The notes beneath the pieces are model-generated. The model worked only from the letters and a program-made list of their open reading frames with translations. It made no database searches and was not told the origin of the DNA. The position numbers and the translations under genes were made by a program. DNA of 64,000 bases from Heloderma charlesbogerti (lineage: Eukaryota; Chordata; Lepidosauria; Squamata; Helodermatidae), in assembly GCA_026122225.1 (NCBI GenBank), contig JANEZZ010000463.1:682001-746000 (forward strand). The letters run 5' to 3'. How positions within the stretch are numbered: position 1 is the stretch's first letter; every line of letters begins with the position of its first letter. Of this stretch, positions 22,318 to 34,890 are shown one piece after another.

Positions 22318-22600
22318 ATTTATTTATTTAAAAAAATTCTTGGCTGCCTTTCAGGGCAGAAGCCTTCCCAAGGGGGCTCACAGCAATAAAATACATAAAA
22401 AACCAGTTAAAATATTAATTGCGATAAAAACATAAACACAATAAAATAGCAATAAAAACAACAAAAAACCGCCGACAATAAAACCAGGAATAGCAACAAC
22501 AGCAACAACAACAGTCATATCAAGAGAAGGCCATGGTAAAATAATACGTTTTCAAGGCCTTTTTAAAAGCCTGCGGTGACGGATCACTGTGGCCCAAAAT
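22318..22600 (-). mobile_element. L2-type LINE 3' end remnant
   Basis: The plus strand begins with TATTTATTTATTTAAAAAAA and continues through CAGAAGCCTTCCCAAGGGG into an A-rich CAACAACAACA patch and CCTTTTTAAAAGCCTGCGG. On the minus strand this is the order of an L2-type 3' untranslated end with its tail. No coding frame remains. Confidence 0.5.
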
Positions 22601-25600
22601 AGACATTACTTTAAATCCATATTTCTAATTTCTACTCTAGAGTAGGCGCAGGGGTCATTATCTGGACCTTAGTGTTGGGGTAGGGGAGCTTTGGAGATCT
22701 GGATCAGGCCTCTGTACCTATCTTGTACCAAAGTAAAAATAATTTAAAAAGTCATAGCTGCTAGATAAAGCTTTAAAATAATATCTGTTTGGGCCCTAAA
22801 TATCCCTTGACATCCAGTGGTTCCTGAGATTATGTAAATTTGCTATCTGAGGTCCAGAGCATTGAAATACTTTTATTTAATTAATATTTTATTCTATCAT
22901 GCTCATTTTCAGGGATTGATTGAAAGCCCACCTGATCTGAGTTCGGACCCTCTCTGCTGTGTTTCTTGTGGGAACTTCTTTTTTATTATGCAGAAAGGTC
23001 ACATTTCCAAAAAGCTGGAATCTGTTCTAGTTACTTCCTAAATTTCTGATCGTCTTTTAAAAAACCTTTTAACACGAGGCTCAGGACATACAGGCACCCC
23101 AGGCGGAGATGTTTAAATTAATCTAGTAATAATTGATTTAAAAGAGATTTGGAGGACAGAATCTGCATAAAGGCCATCCATAATGGGAACAAATCCTCAG
23201 AAGCCCAGCTGAACAGCAAAGCCCCTGAATAACTTACATCTTCTAAACCAAGTTGGTTCCATGCACAATTGAGAAGGGGTAGGTAGGGTAAGGTGGTGAA
23301 TGGGTAATCTATCCATTCTAATACAGAGGTGCAGCCGACAACCCTGCTGGCCAGTGAGAGACAAGGTCCTATCATTACGCATCCTCTCTCTAAGACACAT
23401 GGCTGTACAGCCATGTATCCAAAGGCGGATTCATGCACGCATGTTTATCGCTTGCTTTCTGCAGCTTCAAGAGGTGAACGAGTCGTTGCAGATCAAACAC
23501 CATGGATAGAATTTGTATATCACTTCACATTACTGTGAACACAATGCTTTTCAGTAGTCAGTTCATGTGCACATTATAGGCAGAGTCATACGTTCTAAAG
23601 TGCCTTTATGCAGAGTGCCCCTGTGAATGAAGCAGGGTGGGTTGAACTAACGTACGAACCAGCGTAATCACGTTGACAGGTACAGGTAGGGTGGCTGAAA
23701 ATATGAATTGCTGCCGGGGAGCTTGCCAAACAGGGTTGCACTGGCTTATATTTCCTCTGCTTGCCTGTGCATGGGTGTGCATTTTGGAGTATAAGAACCA
23801 GCCCTATATGCTGAGTAATCAAGTTATGCAAGCAAAAGTGAACTACATACATGTGTGGAAAGGTCCTATGATAGCTGGCAGTTACCCAGTTGCTGCTTTG
23901 GGGGCATTTGATGAGCTAAAGGACTAATCCTTTAGAGAAGCTATATAATTTAGCCATGATATACTGAGTGTCTTTAAAAGCCCAATGAATGCAAGTTGCT
24001 GATTGCATATTGCTACTTAACTGAAATAATTCACTATGGGCCCTTGCTTTGAATGTGGCAATAAGACTTTAACCAGAGAAAGAGTTAAATTTATGAAACA
24101 TTTTGAATTCTGACTTCAGTATTCATTACAATTTCAAACTGCAGTTGTGACAGTGATTTGCCCTGCTTGAGAAGAGGGAAATCTCACTACCTCAGTTGCA
24201 TGCATTGCATTTCTGGTGATCACGCATGTTAAAAAATCTGTGGTTCATCATGCATTCTATTGTTTCTCCATTGTGGTGAGCATGTGCAGAAGCTGTTGTC
24301 TTTCCTGGTGGTTCCTGCCTAGAAGTTACATAGCACTGCTGCCACTGGGCTCTAGGAACCAGAAGAGCCATAGAGCGATGTTGTACCATGCTTGTGCAGT
24401 GTGTTTAATCCTTTTTGACACCAATTGAGATGCAGAGGCCACATCACATGGCTGCAGACAGACAGAATGGTAGGATATGAATAGTGGAAACATATATTGT
24501 TTGGCCCCCTTTTGTAAGTATCATATGAATTTATAACTTTTCAGTCCCAAATGGAACTGGTGGTAGCTATGGGAAATCAATACCTCACAGGAGTTTGACA
24601 GCTAATTTCGTAAGGAATAGAATAGTATGCTGAAAACATTCAGTCCCAGAAGGTTATGGCTGGCTGGTATGCTTTGTTTTGTTTTACTTCAAGAAAGAAA
24701 GAAAGATCCCATTAATCCCAATTTCCAATGACATGGTATATGCAAACACATCTGAGAGACATGTTGTGCAGCTCCTTTAATTATTTCTATACTGGAATTG
24801 TTAACTTGGTGTTTTAAAAGAATGCGTAGCAAACACCCTCAAAACAAAATGAAATACTGAAAATCAATTATTTTTTTAATTTGTCTTCTGGTTTACGAGC
24901 CCTTAGCCCAGATTTTACTACCGTATTTTAAAGAGGATCTATTTGACCATGAGGGCTATAAACACTATTTTCAAATGAAAGACAAGATGGTCTGGATTTT
25001 AAGTCTTACCTTGTGAGCCATCCAAAAATACTTTCAGGCCACATTCAACCTAGCTGTGTAATTGTGCAATGGAAAGTAAACCCTACGTTTACCCATTCGG
25101 AGCTAAACATCGAGTGCAGTGTCCCCTAACTTAATTGCCACTAAGGTCAGAGGTAGGTTTTATAGTGAAATAATCTGCCCGAGGAATCGAATCTGCTGTC
25201 CAAGAGAAGAGTTTATCTTAAGTCAACATTCGTACTTCATTTAGGCATGGGTTGATTTTCCACGCAACTTCTGTTTTTATGTTAGTATGCTAATATCTTG
25301 CGTGCATTATTGGTTCTTGTGATTAGTTCACTGACAGCACTGTGAGCAGTAGGGTGGACTGCAGGGTGTTGTATCTCAGAAGCTCTGTCAGGGAAGCCAG
25401 TTGTGCATGTTTACTTATTAGCACACAGTTCTTGTAGCAACCTGAGCATCAGGGCGAAACAGAAAACGGAGACATTTGGAGATAATTATATATGTTATGG
25501 CTGTTCCATTGCTTTTTCAGTATTGTTAATTTACTAGGGGTGTGTGTGCGCATGTTTTGGTTTCAGTTCTCGGTAGCGGCTTTATGTAGGGAGGTTCTGT

Positions 25601-27397
25601 GCACTTTTGAGCAGCGGCAAGTGGAAGTAATTTTGGTTTGCATCTTTACTAGTAGTTTATTTGTCTGTAGTGACATTGTGCAACTGCGTGCATTTCCAAG
25701 GAACATGCTTCCCTCTAAAATAACATCCATCTAGAGTGCAGTAGTTGGTGCTGTGGAAAGTAGCCCCATCGGCTTGGCGATGGGGGAAGTTAATGTAGCG
25801 CAGCAGCTGCCCGCTGCTGAAGGATGCATACAATAACATCGGGGTGTTGGGCTGAACAGTGGGAGGGGAAGAAAAGCTGTTTGTTTTTGTTCTGAAGCTG
25901 AGACATTTATGGGCTCTTTGGATGCCTTGTGGCTTGGAGCTTGTTTGGAAAAGGTGAGGCTGTGAAATCTGGAGAGGCTACAGTGGCATATTCAGACTCA
26001 TGTTTTGAAGGCCTGCCGGATGCGGAGGGTGGGTTTCAATGTTGTTTAGACCTTATCCTGTATAATGAGACAATAACTTTAATTACAGAACAGATACCTA
26101 GTAAATATTAGGTCTGCGGTTCCTCTTCTGCTCATATATGCCTCTTTGTTGTGGTAGTAATTTAGAAGCTTTTCACAGCAAACTTTGGTGTACATAGGCT
26201 TGTATTAAGATGATACCAATTGAAGCAGACCAAGGAACACTATATTATAGAGCCTTGAGATGCCAAGCAATTCAGTTGAACGAAGTACGTAGTGGGATAA
26301 TCATCATAACCAGACATTTTTAGGAACCGGATGAAGTGGAGCTTGGCTAAGACTATTTTGGATTGGGGCCCACATTTTCAGCCTGTTCTTAAGCTTCAGA
26401 AGGGTTGCTTTAAACATGACAAACTTTCTTGTTTTTTAACACGTGTATCTGGCAGGGAATTGCTTTTTTTTTTTTTAAGTGTGTAATAACATGCATATGT
26501 CATGCAGATTGTAAGGTGTGATGAACCTATGTGCACCTAATGTTGCTGCTTATATAGGGGTCTACAATTTTGGGTTGGCCTTTCCCAAAAGAAAGTCTGT
26601 GTGGAGGATGTGAGCTGTTGGGTGCTGCTGTCTGGAGGCAGACTGCACTTCTTTGGGAAGCAGTGTTCAATGCCTCCCCCCTCCTGGTCTTTTCCAAGTG
26701 GAAGACCCTGCAGAGTGGGAAGCATGTGCTCTTGGGTGCCATTGCATCCCACGCTTCCACTGCCCACCTTGCTTGCTTAGAAGCAGGAAAGGTGGGGGGA
26801 GCCTGCTGGCCCAAGGCGGCACCACACGTGGCCTAGTGAGCATGGCAAACATATTTGTAGAGGCCTGCGCACATACAGGCTCTTGGAAGCTGCAGCAGGA
26901 CATGAAATACATGTACAACGATACATCTTTTGCATACTATATCCTACATGAGAGCAACTTTTGTTGACTCTTTCTTTTGGAGGAAAGGAGGGCTAGGCTA
27001 TTATGTCTCCTTTGCTCCAGTACGTATGCAGTGTTTTTGCTGGTGACTGGTGACTTCCTTCTGGGATCTCATTTTGAATTTCATAAGCGAGTGGAAGCAC
27101 CCTTGGTAGTAAATTCCTATGATGAGCCCATCTGAATTTAAAAACTATGTCTGAACCTCACATAAAAATGGGTGACAGTAATGAAAAAACATAGATGGCA
27201 CTTCACCAGGGGGGAAAATATGATAGCTGAAAGCAGTTTTATTCCCTTCTAAGTGTACCGCTACTCCATTTTTTCATATTGATGTATACTCGCCAGAACA
27301 TTGGACAAGAATAAAAAAGTGACCTAGCCCTTATTGTTTTCAGAGAAGCGATGTGAGAGACTGGATCAGTTTTGTCCTCCTAGCTCCTCTTCGTTGA
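22601..27397. other. Long non-coding stretch, few recognisable repeats
   Basis: I found no supported exon, RNA gene or mobile element across 4.8 kb. Minor items are a GAAA patch near 24694-24706, a T-run at 26465-26477, and overlapping opposite-strand open frames near 23118-23538 and 26527-26967 that carry no domain. The relative lack of young insertions would suit intronic or regulatory DNA, but that is only a guess. Confidence 0.5.
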
Positions 27398-27583
27398 GGG
27401 GAGGGGCTGTAGCTCCATGGTAGAGCACGTGCTTTACATGCAGAAGGTCTTGGGTTCAACTGGAGTAGGGCTGGAAAAATGGCTTGCCTGAAACTCTGGG
27501 AAGCTACTGCCAGTTGGTGTCAACAGCATTGCGCTAGATGGACCAGTGGTCTGACTCGGTATAAGGCAGCTTCCTATGTTGTG
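27398..27583 (+). mobile_element. tRNA-derived SINE, near full length
   Basis: The head is tRNA-like, with an A-box-like GCTGTAGCTCCATGGTAGAGC and a B-box-like GGTTCAACTGG at about 27453-27463. The body has GCTACTGCCAGTTGG, GGACCAGTGGTCTGACTCGG and the 3' end GGCAGCTTCCTATGTT. Pol III transcription is implied by the box layout and movement by LINE proteins in trans. Other copies: 32835-33021 (-), 37815-38008 (+), 55327-55412 (-), 56141-56255 (-). Confidence 0.85.
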
Positions 27584-27938
27584 TCCAATACCTTCTAAAA
27601 TGTTTTACAACAGCAGCCCCCACTGTGTCTCCAATCGTATTGATTTGCAGTTCAGTACTGAACTGTCACTGAGGTTTTATGTTAAGCAGCCTAACTGCAC
27701 AAGAGTCAAGGCAAGTTATGGGTTACAAATTAAATTGGAGAAGGATTTTTTTTTTGGTCTGACATTCAGGCTTCATTGTCTGGTTGCCTGTGCTACACTC
27801 TTCCTGGATTGCTTCCCCTCCCCTTCCAACACTCTCTGTTTTCTCCAGTTCTGTAAACTTCTGTAAAACTGAATCAGCCAGCATGTCTCAGCAGGCTGGG
27901 TTGGGAAATACTCTCAGATTCTCAGGGAAAAGATGTCC

Positions 27939-28086
27939 CTTAGGGTGCAATCCTGTGCAGCTTTAGACAGAAGAAAGGCCTACAACTCCCAGCATTCCCC
28001 AGCCAGCATGGCCTGGCTGGCTGGGGAATGTTGGAAGTTGTAGGCCTTTTTTTCTGTCCAGACATGTACAGGATTGTGCTCCTAAG
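27939..28086. mobile_element. Palindromic foldback element, AGGGTGCAATCC-ended family (148 bp)
   Basis: Left arm: CTTAGGGTGCAATCCTGTGC..GACAG..AGGCCTACAACT..CATTCCCCAGCCAGC. The right arm is its reverse complement with few mismatches, meeting around 28008-28017. The arms are about 70 bp each, so almost the whole element forms one hairpin. It has no coding content, and no clear target duplication outside the CTTAGG ends. The arm sequence recurs at 45378-45708. Confidence 0.8.
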
Positions 28087-28654
28087 AGTTTTAAGTTGAC
28101 ACAATAGAGAGGCATTCACTTCAGCGGAGTTAAAATTACTATATAGGTTTATGGTAGTCTCTTAAATTTAGAATTATACATTTCTGCTTCAGGTAATTAA
28201 GGTAAGTTGACAAACCATCACCTGGCTGTCTAATTCATTAATTAGATAAGCATGCTCAGTAAGACAGAAACCTGCTCCTGGCTTTCTGTGGTCTACCCAA
28301 TAAAGTGCAAAGGCATTAGGAGGAGAATCAAGTTTGGCACTCATTTTTTTATTTTTATTTTAATGTAAAATTAAGTGTTGTTTTATTAAAATTATTTAAT
28401 ACAGGGGAGGGTACTCTCCAGCCTGTAGCCCTAATCTGGCCCGCAATGCAATATTTAATCCTGCAGCAGGTTTCCAAAAAACGCAGAGGCTTCACTATTA
28501 GCCAGCTTTACTACTCATCTTCTGCTTCTGTCCAAATTTAAACTTACTACAATCTATTTCTTTGTCCCTCCCATTAGCTAATGAATGTTACCTTCCAAAG
28601 GCAGGTGAGAGTTTTCCAGCCATCAAGGCATACTAATGCTCTTTTGTGAAGTCC
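28087..28654. other. Non-coding stretch
   Basis: No gene seen. A CAGGGGAGGGTACTCTCC..GGCCCGCAATG segment from 28404 resembles the start of a hAT-like element, but no matching right end was found. Confidence 0.4.
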
Positions 28655-28662
28655 GTGATTAT
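28655..28662. repeat. 8-bp target duplication (left) of hAT-like element
   Basis: GTGATTAT here and at 29476-29483 are identical and directly flank the element ends. Confidence 0.88.
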
Positions 28663-29475
28663 TAGGGATGTACGAAAGTCACTTACCTTTTCGCGGATTC
28701 TGTTCATGGTGGGGGGGGCGGCGTTCCGTCCCTCCCCCCGGAATCCTCGACGGGGGGGAGGCGATCCGGTCCTCCCCCCCGGAATCCTCGACAGCCGGCT
28801 GTGCTCCACGGCAGCTCCACGGAGCAGCCGGCCAGGCCCAGGCCAGGGCCACCCGCAGCCGGATTTCCAGCCGTGGAGGGCTCTGGGTAAAAAAAAAAAA
28901 AAAAGCGTACACAAATGGCAGTGGCTACGGCCGCTGCCATTTGCGTTTCTTATTTTTCGCCATCTTAGTCTACGTAAATATTTACGTAGACTAAGATGAG
29001 GAAAAGAAAGGGGAACGCAAATAGCGTACCGGGCACTATTTGTGTTCCCCTTTCTTGTCTTCATCTTAGTCTACGTAAATATTTACGTAGACTAAGACGG
29101 CAAAAAATAAGGAATGCAAATGGCAGCGGTCGTAGCCACTGCCATTTGCGTACGCTTTTTTTTTTTTTTTTTTACCCAGACGTGATAGGCCACGTAAGTC
29201 TTTACGTAGCCTATCACGTCTATGGGGGAAAAAAAGAAAAAAACAGACTGCAAATGTCAGCGGTGGCAGCCGGTTGGAAGACCAGCTGCCGCCACTGCCG
29301 CCGCCAGAGCCGCCGCCACCGCCGTCCGAAACATCCACCCCAGGTAAGTCTCATCCTGGGAGGGATTCGCGGGGGGTGGGGGGGTGGCAGGCCGTTCCGC
29401 GATGGATTTCGGGGGGCCGAATGCACTGGCATTCGGCCTCACTGAGATCCGTCACGGAATTCTCTGACATCCCTA
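28663..29475. mobile_element. hAT-like non-autonomous DNA transposon with nested palindromes (813 bp)
   Basis: The termini TAGGGATGTACGAAAG and CTCTGACATCCCTA are inverted repeats. They are bracketed by an exact 8-bp duplication, which points to the hAT superfamily. The outer parts (28700-28880 and 29270-29410) are GC- and CpG-rich. The core is an inverted repeat of about 290 bp (28885-29177), described separately. Open frames inside are short and reflect low-complexity sequence; there is no transposase. An unrelated-looking element with the same ends sits at 34899-35302. Confidence 0.88.
28885..29177. repeat. Hierarchical palindrome inside the hAT-like element
   Basis: The left arm (about 28885-28969: poly-A, GCGTACACAAATGGCAGTGG, GCTGCCATTTGCG) mirrors the right arm (about 29092-29177) with few mismatches. 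Within the arms sit two self-palindromes around CTTAGTCTACGTAAATATTT: a perfect 38-bp one at 28961-28998 and a perfect 34-bp one at 29064-29097. Between these, GGGGAACGCAAATAG at about 29011-29025 pairs with CTATTTGTGTTCCCC. A further imperfect 42-bp hairpin (GACGTGATAGGC...) lies outside at 29179-29220. Confidence 0.88.
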
Positions 29476-29483
29476 GTGATTAT
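29476..29483. repeat. 8-bp target duplication (right) of hAT-like element
   Basis: GTGATTAT, identical to 28655-28662. Confidence 0.88.
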
Positions 29484-30039
29484 CCATCGAAGTTGCTATG
29501 CAAACCCATTGTAATAGGCCCATTCATGCTGATCAGGAAAGGCAAGCTTAACATTAGTTTCTCCTGACCTGACTCCATCAGAATTGAGGGTAATATCAAG
29601 GGGAATTTTGACTAACTTATTTTATCTCAGGTTTATTGCTGAAATAGTTGTAGGAACTTTCCTTGTCAAGCCTCTTCTCTTTGGTAGTGGTGGTTCTGTG
29701 TTGTAAAAAAGATGAAGCTAGAAGATTATACTCATTTGGAGACTCTCATGGCTAACCTAAATGGTTCAGATAGGACTCTGACTGGCAGAAACTCCCACCT
29801 CAATACTTTGAAATGAAATCAGGTGTTCTACAAGCCTGGGTGAGATGGGCAATCTTGCACTTGCGGCTGTTAGGAGAAAAGAGAAGCTTTGTTGTACCTG
29901 TTAAGCAGAATGCTAGAGATGATCCCCGCTAATCATGGATTGGGTGCTGCCTGGTCATGGAAAGTCCACAGTTTATGTATATGTGATTCTTATTCTCTCC
30001 CCTAGGGAGACATTTTTTTCCATCTCTAGAAACTGGGAT
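29484..30039. other. Non-coding stretch, nothing recognised
   Basis: No supported gene or repeat. It may include more of the LINE that follows, but I could not recognise it upstream of about 30040. Confidence 0.4.
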
Positions 30040-30420
30040 CATTCCATGAAGCTGATTGGTGGGAGATTCAGGACAGATAAAAGGAAGTATGTCTTCACAC
30101 AGCACATAGTTAAACTATGGAATTCACTTCCACAAGATGTAGTGATGGCCACCAATTTTGATGGCTTTAAAAGGGGATTGGACAAATTCCTGGAGGAGAA
30201 GGCTATCAATTGCTACTAGTCCTGAAGGCTCTATGCTACCTCCAGTACCAGAGGCAGTGAGCCTATGTACACCAGTTGTTGGGGAACATGAGTGGGAGAG
30301 TGCTGTTGCGCTCATGTCCTGCTTGTGGGTTTCCTGTGGACAGCTGGTTGGCCACTGTGTGAACATAATGCTGGAGTAGATGGACCTTGGTCTGATCCAA
30401 CGTGGCTCTTCTTATGTTCT
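30040..30420 (+). mobile_element. L3/CR1-like LINE 3' end, 5'-truncated
   Basis: The coding remnant (30046-30219) reads KLIGGRFRTDKRKYVFTQ, IVKLWNSLPQDVV and FKRGLDKFLEEKAINCY before a TAG. This is the C-terminus of a CR1-group ORF2. The untranslated end contains CCTGCTTGTGGGTTTCC, GGTTGGCCACTGTG and GTAGATGGACCTTGGTCTGA, and stops at GGCTCTTCTTATGTTCT. The clade (L3 versus another CR1 branch) is from memory of the 3' end. It is a non-functional fragment. Confidence 0.75.
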
Positions 30421-32834
30421 AGTACCCTGGGCAGGGTAAGAAGTAGAACCTGCCCCCTACCCCCCCTAGCAAGGAGCTCTTCAAGTCTAAATAAACACTT
30501 GCATGTTCCACAACACATTATAAAGAATGATCCATTGCTTCTGATTAAATATAATGGAATAATTTAGGAAAATAATGTTGTGGCACTAGATGGTTTTACA
30601 TAGAAATTTACAAGGTGAATAAATCCATCCTTATTCAAAATGAATGTTGGATTTTACTGGGTAATATGATAAATTATTGTTCATAATAGTGTCACCCTTA
30701 TAACTCAAGACTAATATCGGTGGATTTAATAATAATAGAAATATTGCCACTTTGGAGTACTCCTGCATTATATTTTCTATACATCTTGATTATGTGTAGG
30801 ACACTTGCTAACGATTAACAGAATTTCGATGAAACATGACGTTGTTTAAGAGAGAACCGAAAGGCATAAAATTATTGATCTTGACAAACACCCTTTCTCA
30901 GATTCTGTACAAAATAATAAAAGATACTAAACTTTTTATTAGTACCTGTTGTTCTGTTTGGGGACTAGTTGCTAATGGCAGAGTTTACAATTGGCACTGT
31001 CTGACTGAACCCAGATGCATGAGATGTTATCCTATAACTTACAGGTTATATTAACCTGTAAGTTTTGTAGACTGTAGTCCATGAAAGCTTATGCCAGAAT
31101 AAATTCTTAGTCTTTAGGTGCCACACAACACCTTCTTGTTTTTGCTGCAACAGACTAATATAACTATGGAAAATGTTATTGGCGAGATGCTTCTCTTTCT
31201 GCTGCTACCTGACCTGTGTGCAGTTTCCTATGTACACCATAGCACAAAGCATTATAGAGCAGTAAGGGGGCTGAAGATGCTCCTCCCTCCCATCAGGAAA
31301 GAGTGCAGAGTTAGAGTCTATAGTGAGAGATGTCACTGCTGAATCACAGTCATGGTTTGTGCTCGTGGTATCCCGCTCATGAGCTCACTTGAATTCGTGC
31401 AGTCAGCTTGGAGAGGAAACCAAGTAGCCAGTCATGTGCCATAGATCATGTGCATCACCTCTTGGCTTTTCTACAGTACAGCTTTTAAAGACTAGTTTCT
31501 TATCTCATGGGAGAAATCTGGCAGACCTAGTAACTGGCTTAAAGTAAACAGGCACTTCCATGCTCCAGTAGAGGATGTTATACTCTAAACATGATTGATG
31601 GGCCTGGCACATCATGCAATATAATTGTACTGTATTGTTCTATGTTGTAAGACAAATCATTCATGGGATAACATAGCTATGGATAAAATGCACAGTATTT
31701 GCCAGAGCTGGAAGGAGAACCTTCCCTCTGCTTTTGCTTTCGTTTTGCAACACAAAATTTCTGACAGGAGGAACTCAAGGGCATCTCAATTGGTGATGGA
31801 TGGATGTAGCCAGAGAGGGTTCTGCTTCATTTTTATTAAAGGGATTCTGGATTAAAAAAAAAAAAAGATTTGACCATATTTAGTTCACAGGACCAGTCAC
31901 TGCATCATTTCACAGCTGTCAGGTTTTATAACATTTATATTTCTTAGTGTTTATCCAGCCAATGAGGTTTTTGAATATTCTCCTGTTCGTTTGTTTCTGT
32001 GCTTCTTAGATTTAATGTCCCATTTTAATAAAACTGTGAATTCAGCCAACTGTAAAAAGCACCACAGTCCCCCCACCCTTCTTTCTCTCTTTTCTTTAAA
32101 AAACAAAAACAATTTTTCCCCATACTGGAAATCTCCCTCTACTTCCAAATTACAGTAAAGAACTTCCCCCATCCCATTGTTTTATTCCCAAGATAATAAC
32201 TAAACAGGCTTCATTAAAGTATAATTGATGTCTTTACTAAAAACAAAACAAAACACCCAATGGGAAAATACTAGTTCTGCATATAAAGTCTTTTCAGTCT
32301 AAAGCTTGAAGAAGTCAAGATAAAGCAGTTTATTACTTGTTATTCTTCTCTTCATGTACTTAATCTGTTCTCTATAGTCTCCAAATATCCATCTCTGTGT
32401 TCATGTTCCTATGAGCACATGAAACTGTTCTGTACACACCGCCCCATTCATCTCAGTGGAGGAGCAGATTTGTGCATGCAAAGAAAATGGAAGCAGATAT
32501 GTTTCCTGTGTTGAAATGAATAGGACAGCCCTTGAAGGGTGGGGAACTGTGAATAGAAGGGGCACCTGTAGACATAACAAATCATTTGATTGTAGTAACT
32601 GGAGCTATTCTAATGTTAAACAGTAGTGAAAGGAAGAAAGTTCTATGGAGAAAGAAGCTCTGTCATGTTAACCCAGCAATAGAAGGGACTAGCAGTGGGG
32701 CATGCTGCCTTGAGTTACAGCATGGAGGAAAGGTGGGATATAAATGAAATAACATTTTTTATGGAAACTTCCAGCCATAGCTTGAGTGGTGGTGGTGACA
32801 GCTCCCCCTCACGTAATACTTGTGTTAGCAGGAA
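30421..32834. other. Non-coding stretch, nothing recognised
   Basis: AT-rich sequence with no supported exon. A near-perfect short palindrome, ATAACTTACAGGTTATATTAACCTGTAAG, spans about 31035-31063. An A-run lies at 31855-31866. The open frames at 30836-31342 and 31625-31855 lack family resemblance. Confidence 0.45.
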
Positions 32835-33021
32835 CCCAGGAAGCTGCCTTATATTGAGTCAGACCATTGGTCCATCTAGCCCAGTATTGTCAGCACTGAC
32901 TGGCAGTAGCTCTCCAGGGTTTTAGGCAGGAGCGTTTCCAACCCTATCTGGAGATGCCAGACGTCGAACCTGGGACTTTTTGCAAAGCAGGTGTTCTACC
33001 ACTAAGCTACGGGCCTTCCCC
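32835..33021 (-). mobile_element. tRNA-derived SINE, near full length
   Basis: Reverse-strand copy of the 27398-27583 family. The plus strand starts with GGAAGCTGCCTTATATTGAGTC and ends with the head complement CTACCACTAAGCTACGGGCC. The 3' half, the GCCAGTCAG segment and the B-box complement GAACCTGGGA are visible. Confidence 0.8.
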
Positions 33022-34890
33022 TGAATGCTTTCTCCCTGGATGCTTGTCAAGACCCATCAGGATCCTGGACATCAGGCTCCAGAATTCAGGGAGCTGACTG
33101 TCTGCCCAAGAGGACCAGAAAGCAGGTTCATGATCCAAAAGAGGGAGGGGTCAAATTCCAGAACAGCAAACAAGAACCCCGAGAGGGGAATGTCAAAGGT
33201 GGGCAGAAATCAAGGTCCAAAGCAAGCGTGCAGGAAAAGAGGACAAGAGCTTGGACTAAGCAACTAGTTCTGAGGCCAGTGCTGGGATTGGCCTTTGGGC
33301 TAAATACTCACATGGGCTGGTGCTGCAGGCTAGGTGGTGCTCTTGAAGTCCAGAGTGTAGTCACTCTGTCTGCCAGGCTTGCAGCAGGAACCGCGCATTG
33401 GTAGCACTACTGGAAGCTCCAGCTCAGTGTTACCAAATCTTATGTAGCCAGTAGAAGAAGTCTGGAACTGATACCATCTCTTTAAAAAATAATAATAAAA
33501 AAAATGCATTCAGGCAAAAAACGCTTCTTACTCTGTCTCTAGAGTGTTCTGCAATGGTGCTTGCATTTCTTGCAGTTGTTTCTGGAATGTATCTGGCTAC
33601 CAAAGCACCTAAAGACTGTCTATTACAACCCCATTTGCAAATTGTATGAGAAAGGATTTTGTTTCAGAGTTGACTAAATTAAGCTAATGTGAATTTCAGA
33701 TCATGTTGCTTTAGTAGGTTGATGCACTTAAATATGAATGAATGAATAAATGAGATGAAAAATGTTTCGGTTAGAGGTCTGAGATTTAGGGTAGGGAAAG
33801 GAAATGTGTAAATGGGGGGGAAAGTTGCATTTCCCATAATTAATCAGCTCGGGGAAGGTCTTGGGGAAAATGGCATGGGGGGAAGGGTTCCAAAGGCACC
33901 AGTCTTCATAATGTTCTGGTCCCTGTTTAAAACATATTTGTTTAGCTAAGCATTCCTTGATTTTAATGACTAGCGTAGTGGGATTTCTTATTTTAATTGT
34001 GATTTTTTAATTTCAGTGTTAACAGATTTTGCGCCCAAGAATTTGTTAATGAAGGGTGGTATACACATATTAAAATCCAAGCCAGAGAACAATTCCTGGC
34101 TTGCCCAACCTGCAATGCGGATCCCCAAAACAATCTCCCCCTTCCCTTTAAGAAGTGTAGGAGTGACAATGCTTTAGCAATAATGAATAATTGGAACAAT
34201 AGGGTAGGAAAGGAGTTTGGATCATCTCTTCATCCCTCCCCTGTGGCATGCTGCCAGTACACCAAAAGTGAAAGCCCCAGTGGCTCTTGGAAATGGTAGT
34301 TTTCCTAAGGAATATTGCAGTAGCAACTCTAAAACTCCCGTGGCCATTGGACCTTCTATCCTGGTTTGCTTCCAGTATGTCAGAAGGGAAAGGATTGAGA
34401 GGTCCCAATTCCCTCCTTATCTTAGTCATCGCTCTACTGCTGGAGTATGTCACCATGCTGTTGCTCCCACCACAGTCTCCGCTAAGTGTAATTAACGGAA
34501 GGGGTGTGTGTCTGAGGATCAAGGGGTTGGGAGTGACATTTTGGGACAATTGGGTTGACTATGTGAGAGGAAGGGAGTGAGTAATTCCCAAAGCTGGATT
34601 AGCTCAGAAAAATAGCTTGGCTTATTTCTAAACCAGTTTGATTCAGGAAGGAGGTAGGAGAATGCCCAGAGAACAGCATTGGCTGTTTGCTTGTTAAAAA
34701 TCATATATATATGCGCACATGCACATGCGCGTGCACATGCGCATGTGCATGCATGCACACACACACATGTGTGTGTGTAGACACACATACACACACGTAG
34801 ATGGTTCTCAGTAATTTCATGACCTGAGGGTCTAACCTTGTTCCTGAGGGTCTAACATTCTAACATCCTGAAGGCAAATTCAACACGTTA
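33022..34890. other. Non-coding stretch with a dinucleotide patch
   Basis: 33030-33430 has a compositional texture like a decayed LTR or satellite-like repeat (runs of CAGGCTCCAGAATTC, GGGTCAAATTCCAG), but no termini were found. 34705-34797 is an AT then GC/AC alternating tract (ATATATATGCGCACATGCAC ... ACACACACATGTGTGTG), a compound microsatellite with Z-DNA-prone alternation. No gene seen. Confidence 0.45.

Noticed and set aside
27401..27470. tRNA-like A and B boxes.
   Set aside because: They belong to a SINE head; no cloverleaf with an anticodon arm and acceptor stem can be drawn, so it is not a tRNA gene.
28404..28460. hAT-like start CAGGGGAGGGTACTC.
   Set aside because: No matching right end or 8-bp duplication was found.
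28633..29445. Several open frames of 70-149 codons in the GC-rich hAT-like element.
   Set aside because: They come from low-complexity and palindromic sequence, overlap on both strands and contain no transposase motifs.
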